From NCBI GenBank assembly GCA_029287815.1, contig JARFQK010000068.1, positions 1-12,000 of the forward strand: a stretch of DNA of 12,000 nucleotides, written 5' to 3'. The notes below the pieces were generated by a model. The model worked only from the letters and a program-made list of their open reading frames with translations. It was not told where the DNA came from and searched no databases. Shown here one piece after another: positions 1-6,131 of the stretch. A program made the translations under genes and the position numbers. The DNA is from Gammaproteobacteria bacterium. GTDB taxonomy: Bacteria; Pseudomonadota; Gammaproteobacteria; SZUA-229. Each line of letters opens with the position of its first letter. Positions within the stretch are counted from its first letter, which is position 1.

Positions 1-521
1 ACTGCCCTCCCGACTATACCCAGCCCCGCATGCCCGAGCCCCCGCCGCGTCCGCTGCTCGAGGCCATGTCCCGCTTGGTTTTCGATGAATTTTGACCGCG
101 TGAGCTTCCGATGAGCCGCATGCCGGAGCCGCCGCCGCGACCGATGCGCGAGGACATGGGCCGCATGGGTTTCGATGACTATTGACCACGTGACATTCCG
201 ATGAGCGGCAAGCCGGAGCCCCCGCCGCGACCGATGCTCGAGGACATGGGCCGCATCGTTTTCGTTGACTTTGGAGGGAGTGACAGTACGTTGAGCGTCA
301 TGCCGGAGCCTCCGCCGCGACCGATGCGCGAGGACATGGGCCGCATGGTTTTCGATGACTATGGACCACGTGACATTCCGATGCGCGGCATGCCGGAGCC
401 GCCGCCGCGACCGATGCGCGAGGACATGGGCCGCATGCGTTTTGATGACTTCGGGCCGGGTGAATATCCGATGCCCCGCGCACCAGAGCCGCCACCATCA
501 CCGCGATACGACCCACGCTGG
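1..521 (+). repeat. 90-bp in-frame tandem repeat array (about 5.7 units visible, continues upstream)
   Basis: Units begin at 30, 120, 210, 300 and 390, exactly 90 bp apart. A partial unit precedes them at 1-29 and a degenerate final half-unit runs from 480. Each unit encodes 30 residues of the form MPEPPPRPM-R/L-EDMGR-x-x-FDD-Y/F-G followed by a more variable P-R-D-I-P-M-R-G stretch. Units 4 and 5 are closest to each other and unit 1 is the most diverged. The unit length is a multiple of three and the amino-acid core is kept, so the array evolved as coding sequence. The left edge is cut by the window, so the total copy number is unknown. Confidence 0.95.
93..185 (+). other. Two in-frame TGA codons at the same repeat position, bounding a 24-codon mini-ORF
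   Basis: At the codon after FDDY/FDEF, unit 1 (93-95) and unit 2 (183-185) read TGA. Units 3, 4 and 5 read GGA, GGA and GGG at 273, 363 and 453, and the partial leading unit reads TGC at 3-5. The residues after each TGA still match the repeat in frame (PRELPM, PRDIPM). Between the two stops an ATG at 111 opens a 24-codon frame ending at 185. It has no visible ribosome-binding site. The simplest reading is a nonsense mutation spread by unit duplication. Confidence 0.7.
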
Positions 522-524
522 TGA
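201..524 (+). CDS. C-terminal part of a Pro/Met-rich 30-residue-repeat protein
   Basis: This 107-residue open stretch covers repeat units 3 to 5 and the C-terminal tail, ending PEPPPSPRYDPRW before TGA. Each unit has a polyproline segment (PEPPPRPM), an amphipathic EDMGRM segment and an acidic-aromatic FDDF/FDDY segment. I recognise no family. The ATG at 201 has no Shine-Dalgarno sequence and falls inside a repeat unit. The same frame continues upstream through two TGA codons (183-185 and 93-95) to the window edge, so 201 is probably not a real start. Either this is the distal part of a longer gene broken by nonsense changes, or upstream units are translated separately. A strong terminator follows 26 bp after the stop, which fits a transcription unit ending here. 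That the frame is coding is well supported; start, function and intactness are unknown. Confidence 0.55.
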   Translation: MSGKPEPPPRPMLEDMGRIVFVDFGGSDSTLSVMPEPPPRPMREDMGRMVFDDYGPRDIPMRGMPEPPPRPMREDMGRMRFDDFGPGEYPMPRAPEPPPSPRYDPRW

Positions 525-549
525 GTCTGAATACGCTCTGAAAAATTGG

Positions 550-573
550 CGGGGGCCTGATGCCCCCGTTTTT
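550..573 (+). terminator. Rho-independent terminator after the repeat gene
   Basis: A perfect 7-bp stem CGGGGGC / GCCCCCG (550-556 and 562-568) has the 5-nt loop CTGAT and runs straight into TTTTT (569-573). It lies 26 bp after the repeat-protein stop. It separates that gene from the lipoprotein gene starting at 614. Confidence 0.9.
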
Positions 574-613
574 AAGGGCAGCCCCGGCTCGGGCTGATTA
601 TGCTTCAACCACA

Positions 614-1468
614 ATGATTCGACTCATCCTGCGTTTAGCCATACCTTGCCTGGTGGTGCTGCTGGCCAGCTGCGCAGAGCTGGCGAAGCACGCCGATATC
701 ATCAAACCGACGGCCAAACTCAGCGGCACACGGCTGGAAAATATCAGCTTCGAGCAGGCCGACCTTGTGTTCGACCTGGCTATTGAAAATCAGAACCCAA
801 TTGCGATCAATCTTGCTGGGCTGAATTATGATCTTAAAATCGAAGATCAGACCTTGGTAAGTGGTGTCAGCGCGGAGGACGTGGAAATCAAACCCGTCTC
901 TACCAGCGCTGTGCAATTGCCGATCAGTCTGAAATTCGATGAGCTGAAAAAACTGCCGGGCGAGATCTGGCAGCAGGACTACTTTGCCTATCAGCTTGAC
1001 ACGGAGTTTGTGGTCGATCTCCCGGTTATCGGCCATTACACGATACCGGTATCGCAAAGCGGGGAGCTGCCGGTGCCGAAATTGCCTGCTGTCAGACTTG
1101 CAAACCTGCAGCTCAAGAGTCTCAACTTGATGGTGGCAGAAATTGTCGCACAGGTGGAAGTTGATAATCCGAATGCATTTGACCTCGCTTTCAGTGATTT
1201 CAACTATCAGCTCAATATCAATCAGCAACCTTGGGGACAGGGGAGTGTCAACAAGGGCAGCCACATTCCGAAAAAACAAAAAGGCGTGGTTGCGATACCC
1301 TTCACGCTGAACATCGCGAGCCTGGGACAGGCTGCATATCGGCTGCTAATGGATCGACAACCGCTGCAATATCAGCTGACGGGTGAACTGACGCTGGATA
1401 CCGGTATCGAAATGATGGAAGCATTGACGATACCGATCGATGATCGGGGCACGACATCGCCGCAATGA
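614..1468 (+). CDS. Lipoprotein with two tandem WHy/LEA14-type domains
   Basis: The product is a 284-residue predicted outer-envelope lipoprotein. The N-terminus has a charged start, a hydrophobic run and the lipobox LASC with Cys20 as lipidation site. The rest is two similar beta-rich modules. Each contains the NPN-type signature of the LEA_2/WHy fold: a QNP near residues 60-62 followed by INLAGLNYDLKI, and DNPN near 184-187 followed by FDLAFSDFNYQLNIN. In this family the modules form immunoglobulin-like sandwiches linked to stress tolerance; the biochemical role of bacterial lipoprotein versions is poorly defined. I chose the ATG at 614 because the upstream ATG at 560 lies within the preceding terminator and would bury the signal peptide. 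No strong ribosome-binding site is visible. The gene stands alone between a terminator and a 263-bp gap in which I see only a short hairpin (1491-1504). Confidence 0.85.
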   Translation: MIRLILRLAIPCLVVLLASCAELAKHADIIKPTAKLSGTRLENISFEQADLVFDLAIENQNPIAINLAGLNYDLKIEDQTLVSGVSAEDVEIKPVSTSAVQLPISLKFDELKKLPGEIWQQDYFAYQLDTEFVVDLPVIGHYTIPVSQSGELPVPKLPAVRLANLQLKSLNLMVAEIVAQVEVDNPNAFDLAFSDFNYQLNINQQPWGQGSVNKGSHIPKKQKGVVAIPFTLNIASLGQAAYRLLMDRQPLQYQLTGELTLDTGIEMMEALTIPIDDRGTTSPQ

Positions 1469-1731
1469 GCGCTGATTTTACGACAGGACAGTCCGATGAC
1501 GGACAGGTAGAGTCGCCGTCACGGCAGATAGCATCCGCTCCGTTGGCGCTCTTGCACTATACTCGAAAAGAATGAGCCAAGCCACGTCGATTGCGTGCGT
1601 GCTCTCGGTTAGCATGAGCGCCGGCCCCGCGCCCGCGTTGTGTCTGCGGTCAACAGCCGCCCTGCTGGGTCCTCGCGGTTGACGAATGGTTCGGGCGACA
1701 ACAACTACTGGCCACCACATGAGGATTCTCA

Positions 1732-2199
1732 ATGAACTTCAAACAGCAAAGTTTGCAAACAGCTACTGTTCTGGCGCTCTGTGTCTCGTCCTGCGTGTAC
1801 GCTGATTCCTGGCAATGTAGCCATGCCGACCTTGTCAGGGATATCGCAATCGAATATCCTGACGGTGGCGCTGTCCCTTGCAATGTGATCTACAGCAAGG
1901 CTATGGAAGGCTATGACGACCAGGTGCTCTGGTCAGCCATGAATGAGGAAGGCTACTGCGAGAAGAAGGCGCGTGAGCTTGTCGTCAAGCTCGAAACATC
2001 GGGCTGGATTTGCGTTCAGCGCGGGCCGGCCGACATCATCGCGAATACCGAAGCCGAGCAAGCTGGAGTTCCAGATTCTGGGCAGCCTGCAGAAGTCGAG
2101 TCGGTGCAGGCTGGAGATCTGAAGTCGCAGAGAAACCCGGAAAGCGAGCTCGAGCTGATCTCAGACTCAGAGGAACCAGCCGTCGACAAGATCCAGTAA
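1732..2199 (+). CDS. Exported four-cysteine protein of unknown function with acidic tail
   Basis: This 155-residue protein has a Sec-type signal peptide with likely cleavage after VYA (residue 24). The mature domain (about 25-97) holds four cysteines (29, 50, 76, 94) within WQCS, VPCNVIY, GYCEKKA and GWICV. Two disulfides in the periplasm are therefore plausible. The core with conserved-looking PCNVIYSK and QVLWSAMNEEGYC resembles a conserved hypothetical family I know from other gammaproteobacteria but cannot name. Residues 100-155 are low-complexity, rich in Glu, Ser and Gln, and probably disordered. GAGG lies about 7 nt before the ATG and supports the start. The next gene begins 79 bp downstream with no terminator between, so co-transcription with the gamma-glutamyltransferase gene is possible. 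Confidence 0.75.
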   Translation: MNFKQQSLQTATVLALCVSSCVYADSWQCSHADLVRDIAIEYPDGGAVPCNVIYSKAMEGYDDQVLWSAMNEEGYCEKKARELVVKLETSGWICVQRGPADIIANTEAEQAGVPDSGQPAEVESVQAGDLKSQRNPESELELISDSEEPAVDKIQ

Positions 2200-2278
2200 T
2201 CGTCTGTTGTGCTTCTTCAGGCGCTCATTGCGGGGTTAATACGCGTGAAAAAGCCGTATTCTCTGGTGACAACAATTT

Positions 2279-3835
2279 ATGAAACCCTTGGGTGCGGCTG
2301 CCTGTGGCCATCCGCAAACCGCAGAAGCTGCGGAACTTATATTACGCGATGGCGGCAACGCGTTCGATGCGGTCATCGCGGCATTTCTCACCTCTTGTGT
2401 GGTCGAGCCGGTTCTGGCGTCGCTCGGCGGTGGCGGTTTTCTGTTGGCCCACACAGCAGCCCAGCGCACTATCGTATATGATTTCTTTGCGCACACACCG
2501 CGTGTTGCATTAGCGAAAGACGAGCTCGACTTTTTCCCGATTCACGCCGATTTTGGTACTACGACTCAGGAGTTCCACATCGGTCTCGCATCGATTGCCA
2601 CCCCCGGTGCAGTCAAGGGGGTCTTCAAAATCCACCAGGATCTGGGCAGCATGCCGATGACCGAGCTGGCTCAGCCAGCCATCGAAATTGCCCGCGAGGG
2701 CGTGAGGATGACTGCTTTCCAGGCTTCGATACTGAATATCATTGCTCCGATTCTGACGGTCACTGAGGAAACCCGACGGCAATATAGGAGCGACAGGCAT
2801 CCCGACTCGCTGATCAATGCCGGTGAGATACTCAAGCAAACACCCATGGCCGATTTTCTCGAGGCCCTGGCCAGGGAGGGCGGTGACCTGTTTTATCATG
2901 GTGAGATTGCGCAGGTGATAGCTGACATCTGCTCACATGGTGGTGGCCAGTTGACCCGGCAGGATCTTGCCAACTACACGGTCGCGTTACGCAATCCGGT
3001 CGATGTGCGTTATAGAAAACACCGCGTACAGACCAATCCGGCGCCGTCATGCGGCGGCACGTTGATCGCATTTGCGTTAAATCTGCTCGAGCATGCGGGC
3101 ATCAACCGATGTGAATTTGGCTCAGTGAGACATTTGCAATTGTTGACCAGGGCGATGCGTTTGACAAATGAGGCACGCTTTCAGGCGCATTCGGCTGCTT
3201 CGGAATCGACTGCACTGGAGCAGCTGCTCGATGCCAGGCTCTTGAGTGAATATCGAAAAAAAATCAGCGGTAACCGCTTGAGTCTGCGCGGAACGACACA
3301 CATGAGCGTGATCGATGCTGATGGAAATGTTGCCGGGCTGACGGCGAGCAACGGCGAAGGCTGCGGCCATATGATCCCAGATACCGGTGTAATGCTGAAC
3401 AACATGCTGGGCGAGGAAGACCTGAATCCCGATGGTTTTTATCGATGGCCAGTGAACCAGCGGATGACGTCGATGATGGCGCCGACGCTCCTGATATCAC
3501 CGGAGGGGCAGAAGATCTGCCTCGGTTCCGGCGGTTCGAACCGTTTGCGTACCGCAATATTGCAAGTATTGATCAACATCATCGATTTTGGCATGAACTT
3601 GGACCAAGCGGTGAATCTTCCCCGAGTGCATGTTGAAAAAGATTGGCTGAACGTTGAGCCGGGCTTCGAAGCAGATGTGTTGAGGCCCGTGCTGGATGAG
3701 TTCAGCAACAGCCGAATCTGGCGCCAGCAAAACATGTTCTTCGGAGGCGTGCATGCCGTTTCGGAACAAGATCAAAGATTCAGCGGTGCGGGTGACCGGC
3801 GCCGTGCGGGGGTGGCGATGGTGGTTGCCGACTGA
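2279..3835 (+). CDS. ggt: Gamma-glutamyltransferase-family enzyme (Ntn hydrolase), without signal peptide
   Basis: The 518-residue protein follows the gamma-glutamyltransferase layout. It has an N-terminal GHPQTAEAAELILRDGGNAFDA, then LGGGGF (49-54), the autoprocessing segment GTTHMSV with candidate nucleophile Thr339, the oxyanion-loop sequence GSGGS (416-420) and the terminal MFFGGVHAV..GAGDRRR. The family cleaves gamma-glutamyl bonds, classically in glutathione, after self-cleavage into two subunits. Two features differ from E. coli Ggt. There is no signal peptide (an in-frame stop precedes the ATG by 9 nt, so none can be added). The DFRE motif that carries the substrate-binding arginine reads DFFA here (residues 68-71). 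A cytoplasmic enzyme of a GGT-like subfamily with another gamma-glutamyl or acyl substrate is therefore likely. GGTGA nine bases upstream serves as ribosome-binding site. Confidence 0.9.
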   Translation: MKPLGAAACGHPQTAEAAELILRDGGNAFDAVIAAFLTSCVVEPVLASLGGGGFLLAHTAAQRTIVYDFFAHTPRVALAKDELDFFPIHADFGTTTQEFHIGLASIATPGAVKGVFKIHQDLGSMPMTELAQPAIEIAREGVRMTAFQASILNIIAPILTVTEETRRQYRSDRHPDSLINAGEILKQTPMADFLEALAREGGDLFYHGEIAQVIADICSHGGGQLTRQDLANYTVALRNPVDVRYRKHRVQTNPAPSCGGTLIAFALNLLEHAGINRCEFGSVRHLQLLTRAMRLTNEARFQAHSAASESTALEQLLDARLLSEYRKKISGNRLSLRGTTHMSVIDADGNVAGLTASNGEGCGHMIPDTGVMLNNMLGEEDLNPDGFYRWPVNQRMTSMMAPTLLISPEGQKICLGSGGSNRLRTAILQVLINIIDFGMNLDQAVNLPRVHVEKDWLNVEPGFEADVLRPVLDEFSNSRIWRQQNMFFGGVHAVSEQDQRFSGAGDRRRAGVAMVVAD

Positions 3836-4064
3836 GTCCGGACAACCGTATTTCCTGCTCGACCAAAAAAGGTCAAATATCCCCCGTATTATCTAGAAAA
3901 GTGTAAAATGTATCGACATTTGTCGGGAATTTCTTACGCTTTTTGTCCGTGTGAAAATCCTCAGATTCGCTTAAGCGGTTGATTATTAGACGGATCCTGT
4001 TTTCGGGCATGGATCGTGCAGCTAAACAGGCGAAATGTGCAGAAACTATATGGAGATAGCGGAA

Positions 4065-4211
4065 ATGAGCATAATCATCAGTGTCTTTTTGACGGCTTAT
4101 TTATTGGTGATGACCTTGTTGTCGATTTTGACCATCTTTTGGGCCACGTCATTGATACTCAAGCCCGAACCGGTGACGAAGACGGCGCTGGTCAGGTCCA
4201 ACAAATCCTGA
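4065..4211 (+). CDS. Small single-pass membrane protein, 48 residues
   Basis: This short frame starts MSIIISVFLTAYLLVM and has one long hydrophobic segment (about residues 3-32). It ends in a polar basic tail containing KPEPVTK and finishing SNKS. GGAG sits 9 nt before the ATG. The stop at 4209-4211 is followed within 30 bp by a strong terminator, so this looks like a complete monocistronic unit. The 228 bp before it contain no gene and no convincing promoter hexamers. I recognise no family. The predicted topology is a single inner-membrane helix with a basic C-terminus, probably cytoplasmic. A longer overlapping frame runs through here, but its N-terminal part has no family features and no ribosome-binding site. 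Confidence 0.72.
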   Translation: MSIIISVFLTAYLLVMTLLSILTIFWATSLILKPEPVTKTALVRSNKS

Positions 4212-4237
4212 CGTCCAATTGGCAGAATGACGCCTAC

Positions 4238-4271
4238 AGGCCGGCCGTTGGCAACAGCGGCCGGTTTTTTT
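4238..4271 (+). terminator. Rho-independent terminator after the small membrane protein
   Basis: The 7-bp arms CCGGCCG (4241-4247) and CGGCCGG (4258-4264) pair perfectly and extend by G-U/A-U pairs at the base. They are followed by seven T residues (4265-4271). It closes the 48-codon gene and isolates it from the downstream lipoprotein gene. Confidence 0.88.
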
Positions 4272-4411
4272 GCGCGTTGCCGTGGCATTCGCGTTCGCGG
4301 TCTTCTGCGTGCTTGTTCGAACGCTTTGGTCAAACTGTGCTAAAAAACCAGTGTTACAGTTTGTCGGAACGGGTGGCTGGTTTGAGTCGTGATGTGGCTT
4401 GGAAGCAGATG

Positions 4412-4723
4412 ATGCGATATTTTGGGGCGGTGATTGCGTGCATCGTGCTTGTCGGGGGGTGCTCATTGTCGGTCACCTCGCCAATCGCAGAAAAAGTCAG
4501 ATTGTATTCCGATCCGGACACGATACCCGAAGCTTGCGAACAGCTGGGTGAGGTAATCACAAGTGTTTGTGCGAACACAACACCTTGCCCTGATGAGGTC
4601 ATGAAACGTGATATTCGCGAACAGGCTCACCTTCAATTTGGCGCTGATGCGGTGTGGTTGGCCAACACCACCTTGTCGGGCACGCGCGTTATTGGTTTTG
4701 GGGTCGCCTACAGCTGTCAATGA
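4412..4723 (+). CDS. DUF4156-like lipoprotein
   Basis: The product is a 103-residue small lipoprotein. It has a hydrophobic N-terminus ending in VGGC, with Cys17 as lipidation site. The mature part has the spacing of the DUF4156 family (E. coli YjeI type): VRLY, then EACEQLGEV, then DIREQAHLQFGADAVWL, and a terminal GFGVAYSC. Extra cysteines in the SVCANTTPCPD loop suggest a disulfide. The family's function is unknown to me; members are envelope lipoproteins. Two adjacent ATG codons occur (4409 and 4412). GGAAG at 4401-4405 is better spaced for 4412, which I use. A related lipoprotein begins at 11874. A hairpin without T-tract follows and separates it from convergent adk. Confidence 0.72.
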   Translation: MRYFGAVIACIVLVGGCSLSVTSPIAEKVRLYSDPDTIPEACEQLGEVITSVCANTTPCPDEVMKRDIREQAHLQFGADAVWLANTTLSGTRVIGFGVAYSCQ

Positions 4724-4775
4724 GAGACTGCGCAAACCTGGGCAGCGCTGAGAATAGAGCACCGAGGGTGCGGCG

Positions 4776-4800
4776 GCCGACAGCCCCGAGGGCCGTCGGC
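4776..4800. terminator. Hairpin between the convergent DUF4156 and adk genes
   Basis: GCCGAC (4776-4781) pairs with GTCGGC (4795-4800), and inside it GCC (4783-4785) pairs with GGC (4791-4793) around the loop CCGAG. No T-tract follows on either strand, so it is at best a weak or factor-assisted bidirectional terminator. Confidence 0.35.
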
Positions 4801-4806
4801 TTCCGG

Positions 4807-5448
4807 TCATTGCCCCAGTTTTTCCTTGATCGCGTCGATCACCGTGTCTGAGGAAGTGGCTTTTACCGATAGCAGCATGCCTTCGTTTTTGTAAAAGTCC
4901 ACTAGCGGTGCAGTTTGCGCATTGTACACATTCAGGCGGTTGTTGATGGCTTCCTCGGTCTCGTCGTCGCGTTGCACAACCGCGCCGCCACATTTATCGC
5001 AGACGCCTTCGACTTGGGGTGGGTTGGACTTGACGTTGTAGATCGCACCACAATCAGAGCAAGTGCGACGTGTCGTCAACCGATCGAGGATGACCTCACG
5101 CGGTACGTCAATTTCGACCGCAAAATCCAGCTTCTCGCCCATCTTTTCCAGCAGGACTTTGAGCGCTTCGGCTTGCGGGATCGTGCGTGGGAAGCCGTCC
5201 AGCAGATAGCCTGCTTTGCAGTCGTCTTCCTTGAGACGTTCCTCCATGATGCCCATGATCAGATCATCTGACACCAGGTCGCCCGCTTTCATGGCTGCTT
5301 CGGCTTTTTTGCCCAGTTCGGTGCCAGCCGCAACGGCGCTGCGCAGGATGTCGCCAGTGGAGATCTGAACGGAACCGTCAATCTTGGTCAGGAGTTTAGC
5401 GACTGTGCCCTTGCCGGCACCGGGTGCGCCTAAGAGTATGAGTTTCAT
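4807..5448 (-). CDS. adk: Adenylate kinase with four-cysteine (zinc-type) lid
   Basis: Adenylate kinase interconverts ATP + AMP and 2 ADP in the cytoplasm. At 213 residues it is the normal long form. It has the P-loop GAPGAGKG (7-14), the AMP-site STGDILR (30-36), GYLLDGFPRT (80-89), and a LID domain with TCSDCG and CDKCGG. The four LID cysteines (130, 133, 150, 153) form the Cys4 zinc site known from Gram-positive and some other bacterial kinases. E. coli-type enzymes instead use a His/Ser/Asp/Thr hydrogen-bond network there. AGGAA lies 5 nt upstream of the ATG on the minus strand. The leader region (5449-5580) is AT-rich and contains a 6-bp hairpin GCAACG/CGTTGC (5485-5503). The gene is monocistronic and divergent from the FHA gene. 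Confidence 0.98.
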   Translation of the reverse strand: MKLILLGAPGAGKGTVAKLLTKIDGSVQISTGDILRSAVAAGTELGKKAEAAMKAGDLVSDDLIMGIMEERLKEDDCKAGYLLDGFPRTIPQAEALKVLLEKMGEKLDFAVEIDVPREVILDRLTTRRTCSDCGAIYNVKSNPPQVEGVCDKCGGAVVQRDDETEEAINNRLNVYNAQTAPLVDFYKNEGMLLSVKATSSDTVIDAIKEKLGQ

Positions 5449-5569
5449 GGGAATTCCTCAGAAAAATTAATAAAACGGTTATGCGCAACGGGGTTTGCGT
5501 TGCTGCGTCTCAAAATTAGAGAGCGTATTTTGTTGTTTTTGATGAAAAAAATAAAGGCTTTTGCAGAAT

Positions 5570-5600
5570 TTGATGCTTACTGTCTGTGATTATCTATACT
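5570..5600 (+). promoter_or_regulatory. Possible sigma-70 promoter for the FHA gene
   Basis: TTGATG (5570-5575) and TATACT (5595-5600) are separated by 19 bp, longer than the ideal 17. They lie 34 bp before the preferred start at 5634, in the AT-rich region shared with divergent adk. The -10 box is good; the spacing makes the call uncertain. Confidence 0.35.
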
Positions 5601-5633
5601 CCAGATGTACGAGAGCGACTGATGAGGGAACTG

Positions 5634-6011
5634 ATGGCAATCATAATCCAGACCGTCGACGGAGTTATTGTAAATCGGTTTGAAATTGGTAGGGATGGTT
5701 TACGATTCGGGCGCGCGGCCGGCAATCACGTTCAGATCGATGACGCCGCGGTCAGCAATCACCATGCCGAAATTACACTCGAACAACATGACCATGGCCG
5801 CGAAACCTATCGAATTCGTGATATCGGCAGCACCAACGGCACCTACTTGAACGAGGCGAAAGTCAATTCTAAGCGATTACATCACAAGGACATTATCCGG
5901 GTGGGCTGGAATAATTTCATTTTCATCGACGAGAATCAACGTGACTTCGAAAAGACTGATAAAATCACCAAGAGCTGGATTCCGGGCTTGTATTTTACCG
6001 AAAAGCAATAA
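5634..6011 (+). CDS. Stand-alone FHA-domain protein
   Basis: This 125-residue protein is almost entirely one forkhead-associated domain, a module that binds phosphothreonine peptides. All hallmark positions are present: FGR at 25-27, S41..H44 in VSNHHAE, and GSTNGTYLN at 65-73. There is no kinase, phosphatase or membrane domain, so it probably acts as a soluble adaptor in signalling or secretion. I chose the ATG at 634 of this block (5634) because GAGGGA lies just upstream and the FHA strand begins directly after it. A GTG at 5586 or ATG at 5622 would add an unneeded extension. A 25-bp repeat that recurs inverted at 11630 begins directly after the stop codon. The gene converges on the HDOD gene; both could be signalling components, but nothing shows that they interact. 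Confidence 0.9.
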   Translation: MAIIIQTVDGVIVNRFEIGRDGLRFGRAAGNHVQIDDAAVSNHHAEITLEQHDHGRETYRIRDIGSTNGTYLNEAKVNSKRLHHKDIIRVGWNNFIFIDENQRDFEKTDKITKSWIPGLYFTEKQ

Positions 6012-6036
6012 CGCCGCCTGGTGAGAAATGCGGGCT
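6012..6036 (+). repeat. 25-bp dispersed repeat, copy 1 (inverted partner at 11630)
   Basis: The 20-bp core CCTGGTGAGAAATGCGGGCT (6017-6036) is the exact reverse complement of 11630-11649. The match extends through CGCC to 25 bp with one mismatch. A weaker same-orientation match lies at 7179-7195. It begins immediately after the FHA stop codon. Confidence 0.8.
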
Positions 6037-6131
6037 CTAGCTGCCGACCCTAATGTCAATCAGTCCGTAGTTTGGCTGCCGGACCGTGTCAGCAACCGTG
6101 TTTGGTCGGGTTCATCGGCGGACCCGCTGGG

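Noticed and set aside
93..185. TGA read as glycine or selenocysteine in the repeat protein
   Set aside because: TGA clearly ends adk after LGQ and the WHy lipoprotein after TSPQ, so it is a normal stop here. No convincing bacterial SECIS hairpin follows either TGA, and the other units have Gly, not Cys, at this position.
1..521. CRISPR-like array
   Set aside because: Units are contiguous 90-bp coding repeats with no spacers and codon-like divergence.
560..613. N-terminal extension of the WHy lipoprotein starting at 560
   Set aside because: It begins inside the terminator hairpin and would place 18 extra residues before a good lipoprotein signal peptide.
635..1279. Minus-strand 214-codon frame opposite the WHy lipoprotein
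   Set aside because: It has no family features and no ribosome-binding site; it mirrors a well-supported gene.
1558..1563. TATACT as -10 box for the four-cysteine exported protein
   Set aside because: No -35-like hexamer lies 15-19 bp upstream, and the distance to the start codon is about 170 bp.
4016..4408. Long upstream part of the frame that ends in the DUF4156-like lipoprotein
   Set aside because: It spans a strong terminator and the real 48-codon gene in another frame, has no ribosome-binding site, and the lipoprotein signal starts only at 4412.
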